This document shows positions 53,810-62,533 of a stretch of 64,000 nt of DNA, piece after piece; position 1 is the stretch's first letter, and the number at the start of each line of letters is the position of its first letter. The notes under the pieces are model-generated. The model saw only the letters and a program-made list of their open reading frames with translations, was not told where the DNA came from and did not search any database. Source of the DNA: JABSOG01 sp965277695 (GTDB lineage Bacteria > Pseudomonadota > Gammaproteobacteria > Enterobacterales > Alteromonadaceae). The DNA lies in the NCBI GenBank assembly GCA_965277695.1, contig CBDIDQ010000008.1:35613-99612 (forward strand). The letters run 5' to 3'. Both the position numbers and the translations under genes were made by a program.

Positions 53810-54718
53810 TTATTGTTGTTTAATCCCTTTATAAACCTGACGTATCATCTTTTCAGTGGTAATAAATCCCCAATTCCACTGGTCGTGATATTTGGCCAGC
53901 GGATTGAGTTTAACTGCCTCGTCTTCACTTTTACCTTTAGCTATCAAATCACTAATCAACTTTTTCGAATCTTCGAGCATCGCCACCGCTTCGGCTAAGT
54001 CTTGTTTGCTGGCCAAAGGACCGTGGCCAGGAATGATTTTGGTTTTGTTATCAGTCAAGCTGAGGATTTTTTTCTGCGCTGCGATATATCCATCTACACT
54101 GCCGCCTCGACTAAGGTCGATGTAGGGAAATAAACTGTTGAACATCACATCTCCGGCGTGGATCACATTGGCTTGTTTAAAATGGATCACCGCATCGCCG
54201 TCTGTATGGGCGTGTTCGACATGAAAGATATGAGCATCATTGCCATTGAGATAAAAATGCATCGAATGCGAAAAGGTGATGACCGGTAATGCGCTCTTAG
54301 CCGGTGAGGTGTTTTTAGCAGCAGCCTCTTTAAACTGACGAATACGCAAGTTGTCATGGGCGACAATTTGCGCACCTTGCTTGCCTAATGACTCGTTGTT
54401 GCCAATATGATCGCCATGTACATGAGTATTGATCAGGTAGTCAATCGGTTTGTCGGTAACCGTTTTAATCCCGGCTTTAACGATATCCAAATTAGGTGCC
54501 AGTGAATCATCAATCAGAATGACGCCATCAGCGCCAACAGACAAACCCATATTGCCACCAACAAAACCACCAACCCCCTGTAACATATATAACCCGGGCA
54601 CCACTTCGGTGGCCGATACGCTTAATTTAGTTTTTTCTTCGGCAGCTTTTGCTTGGCTTACACTGCTTAAAGACGCTGCTAGTAATAATCCTGTGATGGC
54701 TAATTTCATTATTGTCAT
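53810..54718 (-). CDS. Periplasmic metallo-beta-lactamase-fold hydrolase
   Basis: Exported MBL-fold hydrolase of 302 residues. A signal peptide ends near S-Q-A-K-A. The metal site H-V-H-G-D-H is in N-T-H-V-H-G-D-H-I-G-N, another His lies in H-V-E-H-A-H-T-D-G-D, and the last in I-P-G-H-G-P-L. The sequence is closer to general MBL hydrolases of the SoxH/cyclase-like type than to clinical beta-lactamases. Substrate unknown. The start (complement of 54716-54718) or an ATG 9 bases later are both possible. Confidence 0.85.
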   Translation of the reverse strand: MTIMKLAITGLLLAASLSSVSQAKAAEEKTKLSVSATEVVPGLYMLQGVGGFVGGNMGLSVGADGVILIDDSLAPNLDIVKAGIKTVTDKPIDYLINTHVHGDHIGNNESLGKQGAQIVAHDNLRIRQFKEAAAKNTSPAKSALPVITFSHSMHFYLNGNDAHIFHVEHAHTDGDAVIHFKQANVIHAGDVMFNSLFPYIDLSRGGSVDGYIAAQKKILSLTDNKTKIIPGHGPLASKQDLAEAVAMLEDSKKLISDLIAKGKSEDEAVKLNPLAKYHDQWNWGFITTEKMIRQVYKGIKQQ

Positions 54719-54911
54719 GCTAATTAATACCTTTTTTCTTTAAATTGTTTTGAAATAGTCTTGAAATAGAGAGCGTTCGTTGTTATCTGAATGTTTTATA
54801 TCATGCCTATGAACCAGCAGCCAACGCCAAGCCTAAAAAAGTGGGCGTTTTCCTAGAACCTAGCTAAAATCAAAAACTTGTCGATTGCCAAAAAACAAGG
54901 AATTAAAAACA

Positions 54912-57263
54912 ATGAATGAACAATCTCTCGATAGCTGGTTTCAACGATTTATTGCCTCATTAAAAGAGGGCGGCTGGGAAGCGGTGTTTCAGCCACATGG
55001 CTGGGATTTAGACAGCGGGTCAAGTCAGCAACAACTTAGTGTCGATCGTGAGCAGCTGGGGTTTGAAGATTTTGCCATGGCGGGCGAGCAGGCGATACAA
55101 CCGGGGGATCCGGCGTTGAGTTTGTTATTTCACGCGGTGTTATCTGCGGGGGTGGTGACTGACGGCATTTCTAACTATCCATCATTAATCGATATCGATA
55201 ACCTCGAAAACTACATTTACAGCCTGTCGCCGCTGACCAAAGAGCAAAGCGAGCAATATACCGCTGTGGTGGTTACCAGCGAATATCGCGCCGCGAGCAC
55301 CACCCCACATAAAGCCCACGCCGATATGCTTTATTCTAGAACCGGTTTGGGCCGGGTGGGTAGCGAAGCCGCCGAATATGATCCACAACGCAGGTGTTTT
55401 ACCACCAAAGCTAATGAGCCGGGTGCTACCCGAGTACAACCTGTGCGTTATTCAGTTTACCTGTGTGAAGCTCAACATTACAACAACGACAATATTGGCA
55501 TACAGGGCGCAAAGCATTCAAAAGACGAAACCCGAACCTTTTGGTTACCTAAACACAAACTCTTCAACGGCAGTGAATGTATTACTGGTTGCGATATTCA
55601 ATTGGCTTACCAAGAAAAGCATGAAAATGAGAAGTTACGCCGAATGGTGACGCATGGCGGGCTAAAACTGGCGGGGGATTTTGATATTAATCAGCCACCA
55701 TTTTACTACGTTAGTGATAAGCACCAGTTTTTAACCACTACAGAAATTGGTAGCTCTTGGTTGGTTGAGCGAGACCCGGGGCCATTTGTCGATATCGCTA
55801 AACAAAACGGTAATATTGTTACGTTTAAGGTACCTCCTATCACCAATAAGTGGCTCCCGTATAATAATCGTCGTTATACCTCTTTAAGGGTAGGACAAAA
55901 AATACTGTGGGCGGGGCTGGATTATGCGCTGAGTTGGGTGATTGGCAAGCTCGGTAGTGATCAACGCACGTTTTTGTCCCCTCGTCGCTGTGGTGAGTTC
56001 ACTAATATTCGTCATGTGGTGGATCAAAACGGTGAGGTTAAAGATTTGAATCTGGTGCCGGGCAAGACGTTTTTAAAAACCAACCGGGCAGGCAATTACA
56101 ACGCCATTATGCATCAGGACGGTATTAGCGAAGGGGTTGTCGGTTGCACCGTTACTGGTTTGGGGATAGATTTGGGGATAGATTTGGGGATAGGTTTGGG
56201 GCAAAGTTCAGTGAAAGCGTTACCTGCTTGGTCATTGATGACCGCGCCGGATTTCATGCCGCGAGTTGGCAATATCGATATCTATAAACATAAAGAAAAC
56301 TTTACGATTGGCGGTCCCCGGGCGCTTTGTGAGGGTCGGCTGGCGATCAATTCCCGGCTAAAAACCCCCGATGATCAATCACAGGCTTTTTCTCGTGATG
56401 AAAATACCCTGACCGCCGTGGTCTGTGCACCACGGCCAAATGCGGTCGCAACTAGGGTGCAGCCTGCCTATGATGTCACTCATGTTTTGACTGATCATGC
56501 TTCGGATATCTTTGCGCCGGGTTGGGAAGTGACATATAACCGCGATAGCCTGTTGTCTTATCCTTATTATCATACCTCTGGTTTAGGTTCGCCCTTTTTA
56601 GAAGACGTGAAACTGTGTGCCGCAGCTAATGGTATGTGGCCTGCGGCTTCTCCGGATGCGGCAAGAACCTTTAAGCGTAAAACGCGCACCGCATTACCTT
56701 TGACTGATGAAGAAATTGGTTTGGCCGCTGATTCAGCTTTGGTACAGCGTGGACATCCGGGCAATGCGGGTTGGGATGGCGAAAACGGTCCTTATATCAC
56801 GGTTGATGAAGGTCGTTGGAAAGTTAATTATTCTGGCATTAATCGTAGCGATTACGTCAGTAATGGACTGGCGGGCAAAGTCAATTTTAGCAATTTACGA
56901 CCGCTCAACGAGCAAGAAGCTGACCTGAGAATGGATTTGTTGCAGCAAACCAATACCAAGATTTTAAATGGCACTGAATTGTCAGACAGCCCTTTTTGGC
57001 TGGTGGCTTTTCAAAAAATTGCCGATTGGCAGACAGATAACAACCAATTTAATGTGCCCGATGAGTTATTGGCTTCGGTGCAGCAATTGTTGAGTGCCGC
57101 ACCGGTTGATGAACCCGGCTATTTTATGGTTTTTGCCAAATATTCAGCTGAGTCTACCACCAGTGAAGTGTTAAAACGTCGCTTGCAAGCGGTTGATAGT
57201 TTGACGTTAGTCAAAGCGATTAAGGGCCAACAGCCTGCGGTGCTTGAAGTTAAGGCTGCGTAA
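54912..57263 (+). CDS. Diverged LodA/GoxA-like protein
   Basis: Protein of 783 residues from ATG 54912 (after AAGGAATT), close to the size of LodA-type quinone oxidases. Several segments recall LodA landmarks from memory: T-G-L-G-R-V-G, R-D-P-G-P-F, H-Q-D-G-I-S-E-G-V-V-G, P-A-W-S-L-M-T-A-P-D-F-M-P, F-A-P-G-W-E-V and M-W-P-A-A-S-P-D. In true members Cys and Trp crosslink to the CTQ cofactor. Here the Trp may be the one in M-W-P, but I see no clear Cys before F-A-P-G-W-E, so the cofactor may be absent. Three 12-base repeats (56160-56195) encode L-G-I-D. It pairs with the degenerate flavoprotein downstream. Confidence 0.55.
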   Translation: MNEQSLDSWFQRFIASLKEGGWEAVFQPHGWDLDSGSSQQQLSVDREQLGFEDFAMAGEQAIQPGDPALSLLFHAVLSAGVVTDGISNYPSLIDIDNLENYIYSLSPLTKEQSEQYTAVVVTSEYRAASTTPHKAHADMLYSRTGLGRVGSEAAEYDPQRRCFTTKANEPGATRVQPVRYSVYLCEAQHYNNDNIGIQGAKHSKDETRTFWLPKHKLFNGSECITGCDIQLAYQEKHENEKLRRMVTHGGLKLAGDFDINQPPFYYVSDKHQFLTTTEIGSSWLVERDPGPFVDIAKQNGNIVTFKVPPITNKWLPYNNRRYTSLRVGQKILWAGLDYALSWVIGKLGSDQRTFLSPRRCGEFTNIRHVVDQNGEVKDLNLVPGKTFLKTNRAGNYNAIMHQDGISEGVVGCTVTGLGIDLGIDLGIGLGQSSVKALPAWSLMTAPDFMPRVGNIDIYKHKENFTIGGPRALCEGRLAINSRLKTPDDQSQAFSRDENTLTAVVCAPRPNAVATRVQPAYDVTHVLTDHASDIFAPGWEVTYNRDSLLSYPYYHTSGLGSPFLEDVKLCAAANGMWPAASPDAARTFKRKTRTALPLTDEEIGLAADSALVQRGHPGNAGWDGENGPYITVDEGRWKVNYSGINRSDYVSNGLAGKVNFSNLRPLNEQEADLRMDLLQQTNTKILNGTELSDSPFWLVAFQKIADWQTDNNQFNVPDELLASVQQLLSAAPVDEPGYFMVFAKYSAESTTSEVLKRRLQAVDSLTLVKAIKGQQPAVLEVKAA
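56160..56195. repeat. 12-base tandem repeat TTGGGGATAGAT x3, in frame
   Basis: Two exact units and a third with one change, followed by TTGGGGC, inside the LodA-like gene. Confidence 0.9.
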
Positions 57264-57326
57264 AATGTAACTATTGAGTTTGTGGACAATTAGACTTTAA
57301 GAATGAAAATTGTGAATGTCTTAAGG

Positions 57327-57545
57327 GTTTAACCGGCTTTTCAAGTCACTGGAGCGCTTCGTTCTAAAAATAAAAAAACATTTAGACCACGGAGACACGG
57401 AGATACGGAGAAAAACAACGTCAAAAGAAGAACTAGCCCTTAAAACAATTATTGCTTTTGATCTTCTCCGTGCCTCCGCGTCTCCGTGGTGAGTGTTTTT
57501 GCTTGTAAAGAACAAAGCGCTCCAAATACCTAAACAGCCCATCGA
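57327..57545. repeat. ~210-bp palindromic element, full copy, inverted
   Basis: Same element as at 40838 but in the opposite orientation: its right end read backwards (GATGGGCTGTTTAGGTAT) matches the left end of that copy. Arms carry GGAGCGCTTCGTTC and CCACGGAGACACGGAGATA. It fills most of the 362-bp gap between the LodA-like and flavoprotein-like genes; the rest holds the 5' leader of the latter. Reading frames inside are repeat artefacts. Confidence 0.88.
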
Positions 57546-57625
57546 CCATATAACGGCAGTGATACTGAATAATTACCGTAAAATTAACAGTTAACAATTA
57601 AAAACAAAATGAGTAGGAAGCCGGA

Positions 57626-58609
57626 TTGATACCCTTGATAAAAAACATCTTTAGACTTTTTCCGGCGAAGCAAAACGATGTTGATGTATGGGTGACGTCT
57701 ACTAACCTATCGGGATTGTTGGCGGCCTATGCGGCGGTGCAAAATGATTTGTCTGCGGTGCTGAGCGGACAACAACCTGTCGCTCAGCAGTTGGCTGGGT
57801 TTGATTCGTTAGCACCGGAAGGACGATTACTGTTGGCGCATTTGTTGACGGAGCAGCAAATTCAATCGGTGGCAGTAGGGCATTTTGATGGCATTTACAG
57901 AAACGGCGTTTATAGTGAGTTTGATTCGGTATTAGGCCAAGGATTGCAAATTGATACTGATAAACTCAAACAATTGTTATGGCAGTTACTAAAAGCCAGT
58001 GATGTTATGTTGCTTGAAGTGCCAGTGACCTCAGTTGATCATACCGAGGCGGGAATACACTTTAAGACGGCAGATGAGCGAGTATTTAATGCTCGCTGGT
58101 GTCTTGATTGTGCTGGGGCAAAAAGTCAGCTGACCACTGCGCCGTTGATCACCACCGGACCGCCGCTTTTGATTAAACGTGAGGTATCGGACCGACCTTA
58201 CTGCCTCGATAAAAATAAAGTCGAATTCAACCGTACCTCGTCAGGCTGGGTTTGGCTCGCCTATGACACTAACGGTGTCGTCACTACCACCGAATACTCG
58301 CCAGATTTTCCGGGCACTGAACCAGAGACGCACTTTTATAATGCCCAGTGGTATCATCGTGAACACTATGTCGATGAGCGGGTGATTTTATTATCGCCTT
58401 GTGCTTTTCGCTTTGATCCGGCCTCAGGTATGGGCATGACGGTGCAAATTAAAGCGGCGCTTTTGGCTGCTCGTAGTCTGTTTAATATCATCCATGATGG
58501 TGCTGATGCAAGTATATTAGAGACTGGGTATGAACCAGAAATGCAGGTTTTTTACCGGGATATTCGCGATCATCTAAGGCGTTTTTATACTGACTTGGGT
58601 ATTTTGTGA
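57626..58609 (+). CDS. LodB-like flavoprotein homologue lacking the FAD motif
   Basis: Protein of 327 residues with the outline of an FAD-dependent monooxygenase/halogenase. There is an N-terminal beta strand D-V-W-V-T-S-T-N-L-S-G-L-L-A-A-Y where G-x-G-x-x-G is expected, C-L-D-C-A-G-A-K-S in place of D-A-x-G-x-x-S, and L-L-S-P-C-A-F-R-F-D-P-A-S-G-M-G in the second FAD site. The dinucleotide glycines are lost, so FAD binding is doubtful. The start is TTG after AGGAAG. LodB-type flavoproteins mature LodA-type oxidases, which fits its position; a palindromic element now lies between the two genes. Confidence 0.6.
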   Translation: MIPLIKNIFRLFPAKQNDVDVWVTSTNLSGLLAAYAAVQNDLSAVLSGQQPVAQQLAGFDSLAPEGRLLLAHLLTEQQIQSVAVGHFDGIYRNGVYSEFDSVLGQGLQIDTDKLKQLLWQLLKASDVMLLEVPVTSVDHTEAGIHFKTADERVFNARWCLDCAGAKSQLTTAPLITTGPPLLIKREVSDRPYCLDKNKVEFNRTSSGWVWLAYDTNGVVTTTEYSPDFPGTEPETHFYNAQWYHREHYVDERVILLSPCAFRFDPASGMGMTVQIKAALLAARSLFNIIHDGADASILETGYEPEMQVFYRDIRDHLRRFYTDLGIL

Positions 58610-58673
58610 AGTGGCTGTTGTTTTGTGCTGTCACACGGTAAACTAGCGCTTTTCCTCAGCAGAGACGCATATT

Positions 58674-59528
58674 ATGGCCATTAACTGGTTTCCCGGACAC
58701 ATGTTCAAGGCGAAGAAAGAGATCGCCAAAATTATGAATCAGGTTGACCTGATTATTGAAGTGCTGGATGCGAGGATCCCCTTTAGCAGTGAAAACCCCA
58801 TGGTACCCGAATTACGCGGTAATACACCGTGTCTCAAAGTGCTTAATAAAAGCGATCTTGCCGAAGCCGCCGTGACTCAATTATGGATGGATAAACTAGA
58901 GCAAGAAGAAGGCATTACCGCCATCGCGTTGACCCAAAAGCAACCAGCAACAGTGCGCAGTATTTTGTCAATTTGCGAAAAAATGGTGCCAGAACGCAAT
59001 CTTGAAGTGACCCCACTCAGAGCCATTATTCTCGGCATTCCCAACGTCGGCAAATCAACCCTGATCAATACCTTAGTAGGCCGCACGGTGGCTAAAACTG
59101 GCAATGAACCTGCGGTAACCAAAACCCAGCAACGTATTCGATTGCCCAATAACATTGTTTTGCATGATACCCCGGGTTTTTTATGGCCCAAGCTGACGCC
59201 AGAAGAATGTGGTTATCGTCTGGCCATCACTGGGGCGATTAAGGATACTGTGGTGGAGTATGAAGATGTGGCGATGTTTTTGGCTGAGTTTATGCTCGAA
59301 TATCATCCTAAAGTGCTACTTGAACGTTTTGAACTTGATGAGTTACCAGATACTGAGATTGAACTACTCGAAGCCATTGGCGCACGACGGGGTTGCTTGC
59401 GCAAAGGTGGACGAGCAAACTTGCATAAAGTCTCTGAAATCATGCTGCATGAGTTTCGCAATGGCGCTTTAGGTAGACTAAGCTTGGAAACACCAAGCAT
59501 GGTTGAGCAGGAGGCTGAGCAAGAATAG
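58674..59528 (+). CDS. ylqF: Circularly permuted ribosome-assembly GTPase (RbgA/YlqF type)
   Basis: Protein of 284 residues with the YlqF/YawG order of GTPase motifs: G4 N-K-S-D (about 58-61), then G1 G-I-P-N-V-G-K-S-T (about 121-129), then G3 D-T-P-G. The N-terminus W-F-P-G-H-M-x-K-A is diagnostic. In Bacillus RbgA matures the 50S subunit; Gammaproteobacterial members are less studied. AGAGACG precedes the ATG. Appears monocistronic. Confidence 0.9.
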   Translation: MAINWFPGHMFKAKKEIAKIMNQVDLIIEVLDARIPFSSENPMVPELRGNTPCLKVLNKSDLAEAAVTQLWMDKLEQEEGITAIALTQKQPATVRSILSICEKMVPERNLEVTPLRAIILGIPNVGKSTLINTLVGRTVAKTGNEPAVTKTQQRIRLPNNIVLHDTPGFLWPKLTPEECGYRLAITGAIKDTVVEYEDVAMFLAEFMLEYHPKVLLERFELDELPDTEIELLEAIGARRGCLRKGGRANLHKVSEIMLHEFRNGALGRLSLETPSMVEQEAEQE

Positions 59529-59699
59529 CCTGTGGTTAATGGTTTTAAATCGGTAAAACCAAGGTGAAACTAAGGGAAAATGGATTTTTTTGTAAAAAAC
59601 CTAATTTAGTGTGTTTACAATATAGACATATCAAATGATCTTGTTAAAATCAATTGATAATAAAACAAAAATCTAACTTATTTTCCGACAGGATCTTTT

Positions 59700-62399
59700 T
59701 TGACTTACAGGACTACTCCACTCACCATTGACGAAACCGCCCGATTACAACGTAAAGTTGATCGCATGGGCGCGTTATTACAACGTTACAAACATAACCG
59801 TTCGGTGCAAAACGCCATGCTGCAATTGTCAGAATTGGCTAGTGCTGTCACCGATATGTTTGATTTCTACAGTGCTATCCATGGCGTTGTTGGCCAGTTA
59901 TTACGGGCCGAAAACTTTTATGTCGTGCAGGTTTCGCACGCCGAGCAAGATGAGTGTTATGTACCTGCTTATTTTGCCGATCAAGCCGAAACGCTGTCGA
60001 TGGAAGACCTCCATTCAGATATGTTCAAAGAAGGGTTAACCGGTTTTGTTTACCGCACTGGCAGAACCCTTTTATGTGATGAAGCTTTATCGGCAAAAAT
60101 GGCCAAAAATGGCGATATCGTCGCCCATGGTGCTGACTGCTCTCATTGGATGGGGGTGCCACTGATCAGAGATAATCAACCGTTTGGAGTTATGGCGGTA
60201 CAAACTTATGACGATACCCACTACAGTGCTGCCGATCAGGAATTACTGGAGTTTATTTCACTCCATTTAGTGACTGCGATTGATCGGATCAAGCAACGAG
60301 AACTACTCGAACATAAAGTACTGAGTCGAACCCGTGCGTTAAATCAACTTAATCAAGACCTGCAAGTTGAGATCAGCGAAAGACAACGAGCAGAGGCACT
60401 GCAAAGTACGCTATTTAAAATCTCCCAAATTACCGCAACAGCGGTTTTAATGGATGATTTTTATCAGTCGATACATCGCGTACTTAAAACCTTAATTTAT
60501 GCTGATAATTGTTATATCGGCTTGTTGTCTAATGACGGCAAGCGATTGAGTTTTCCATTTTACGTTGATTCAAAAAATGAAAGAGGTCGACCCCGCCCAT
60601 TTGGCCGAGGGTTGACTGAGTATGTGATCAGCAAAGGCGAAGCTTGCCTGATCAATGCTGATAACCTAGAGCAACTTGAGCATGATGGGGTGATTTATCG
60701 ACGCCAGCATGATCGCGCCAATTATAATGAAAACTCTACTTCTTGGTTAGGTGCACCGCTGATCGTCAATGACTGTGTTATTGGCGTTATCGCCAGCCAA
60801 GTTTATGAAAATAAACATGTTTATAGCAACAAAGACTTAGAGGTGCTGCGTTTTGTTTCACATCATTTAGCCGTCGCTATTCAGCGCAAGTTGGCCAGTG
60901 ATGATTTACGTAGCAGTCATGATGAGTTAGAAAACAAAGTATTAACCCGCACTCAGGAACTTCGTCAGTCAAATTTATTTCTTAAACTACAAATTGAAGA
61001 GCGCAAAAAAGCCGAAGAGAAGCTGTTTTTTGAGGCCAATCATGATGCCTTGACCAGCCTGCCCAATCGCAAAATGTTATTGCAACAGTTGGCCAAAGCG
61101 CTAGGTAAAATCAAGGGCCAACGCAAAAGTGATGAACCGGTTAATGAAAATAAAGATGGCACTGCCCAGATTGATTTTGCAGTGTTATTTATTGATTTAG
61201 ATCGGTTTAAAATTATCAATGATACCTTGGGTCACCACGCTGGCGACGAGTTTTTAATTGAGGTCAGTTTACGTATTGCCGGTTGCATTCGAGAGCAGGA
61301 TATTCTGGCTCGTTTGGGTGGTGATGAGTTTGTTATTTTGCTCAACGAAGTGCAATGTCTTGATGATATTGAAGAAATTTCTGAGCGTATTATCACCTCG
61401 GTGGCTTTGCCGTTTTATATCAACAACCAAGAAGTCTATTCGGGTGCCAGTATTGGGGTAGTGCAAAGTAATGACAGCTATCTTAGTGCCGATGATTTAT
61501 TGCGTGATGCGGATGCGGCGATGTATCAGGCAAAAAACATGGGGCGTGGTCGTTTTATTGTCTTTGATGAAACCATGCACCAGCGGTTGATGGATGATTT
61601 GACCGTCGAGCAAGCGTTGCACAAAGTGGTTAAATCGCAATTGATATCACCGGAATATAATCCTTTATACAATATTCACAGCGGTGAAATACTGGGCTCT
61701 GAGGCACAAGTATACTGGCAGCATCCTTTGTTGCGTAAAGAACTTGGTGATATTGAAGCGGCACAGCTGATTGAGCTGGCGAGAAATAACGGCGTAATTA
61801 TTCAGATTGATCAACTGATGTTGCAGCAAATTTGTCAACAGATGAAACCTGAGGGTCGTCTGGCGGATGTTGGTTTGGTTAGTATTCATGTATCGTCGAT
61901 GCATTTGAGTCAATCTAAGTCATTGCAGCAATTACTAGCGATTGTCAAAGCCGCTGGTATTGACGCTCATAAATTGTGTTTTGCCTTCGAAGAAGCGTGT
62001 TTGCTCAGCCTTATTGAAGCAAATGCTAACGAAGTGGGTTTAAGCGGGTTTAAGCGGATTAAAAACAGTGGCATCAGTATTGCAATTCAAGGTTTTGGTG
62101 CAGGTTTATCATCACTGGGTCTGCTGACGCAAAATAACATCGATTATGTCAAAACCGATCCGAGCTTTACCCGCTCCTTGCTAAAAAACGACAGAAATAA
62201 AGCCCTGCTACAAACCCTAATGACTTTAAGCGGTACCTTCAATTTCAAAGTGATCCTCGACGGCATCGACAGCGAAGCCTTGCAACAATTAGCCGACGAA
62301 CATCAGGTGCTGATTGGCGCGGGAAAGTACTTTGTGCAACGTGCAGCTGAAAAACTAGCCGCCTCACCACCGAAGCTCACCTTGCACAATTTTGGTTAA
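59700..62399 (+). CDS. GAF-GAF-GGDEF protein with degenerate EAL domain
   Basis: Probable diguanylate cyclase of 899 residues, no membrane segment. Two GAF domains (about 50-200 and 235-395) are each followed by a coiled coil (R-T-R-A-L-N-Q-L, R-T-Q-E-L-R-Q-S). The GGDEF domain (about 445-625) keeps L-G-G-D-E-F-V, so cyclase activity is likely. The C-terminal EAL-like domain has G-S-E-A-Q for G-x-E-A-L, H-V-S for N-x-S, and Q-G-F-G-A-G for D-D-F-G-T-G, so it should not hydrolyse c-di-GMP. The start is TTG after ACAGGA. Input ligand of the GAFs is unknown. Confidence 0.9.
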   Translation: MTYRTTPLTIDETARLQRKVDRMGALLQRYKHNRSVQNAMLQLSELASAVTDMFDFYSAIHGVVGQLLRAENFYVVQVSHAEQDECYVPAYFADQAETLSMEDLHSDMFKEGLTGFVYRTGRTLLCDEALSAKMAKNGDIVAHGADCSHWMGVPLIRDNQPFGVMAVQTYDDTHYSAADQELLEFISLHLVTAIDRIKQRELLEHKVLSRTRALNQLNQDLQVEISERQRAEALQSTLFKISQITATAVLMDDFYQSIHRVLKTLIYADNCYIGLLSNDGKRLSFPFYVDSKNERGRPRPFGRGLTEYVISKGEACLINADNLEQLEHDGVIYRRQHDRANYNENSTSWLGAPLIVNDCVIGVIASQVYENKHVYSNKDLEVLRFVSHHLAVAIQRKLASDDLRSSHDELENKVLTRTQELRQSNLFLKLQIEERKKAEEKLFFEANHDALTSLPNRKMLLQQLAKALGKIKGQRKSDEPVNENKDGTAQIDFAVLFIDLDRFKIINDTLGHHAGDEFLIEVSLRIAGCIREQDILARLGGDEFVILLNEVQCLDDIEEISERIITSVALPFYINNQEVYSGASIGVVQSNDSYLSADDLLRDADAAMYQAKNMGRGRFIVFDETMHQRLMDDLTVEQALHKVVKSQLISPEYNPLYNIHSGEILGSEAQVYWQHPLLRKELGDIEAAQLIELARNNGVIIQIDQLMLQQICQQMKPEGRLADVGLVSIHVSSMHLSQSKSLQQLLAIVKAAGIDAHKLCFAFEEACLLSLIEANANEVGLSGFKRIKNSGISIAIQGFGAGLSSLGLLTQNNIDYVKTDPSFTRSLLKNDRNKALLQTLMTLSGTFNFKVILDGIDSEALQQLADEHQVLIGAGKYFVQRAAEKLAASPPKLTLHNFG

Positions 62400-62420
62400 T
62401 TAAATTGATTTTTGCCTTTT

Positions 62421-62440
62421 AACTTATAACTTATAACTTT
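62421..62440. repeat. Heptanucleotide tandem repeat AACTTAT x2.9
   Basis: Two exact copies of AACTTAT and a third AACTTT directly after the GGDEF gene; a shorter relative of the other seven-base repeats. Confidence 0.75.
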
Positions 62441-62533
62441 CAAATATATATTCATTGCTCAGCGCTCAATTTCACCTAAGTTGGTCTCATTATATTGAAT
62501 TATCGATTATTGATGACGAGCAAGAGCGGCGTT

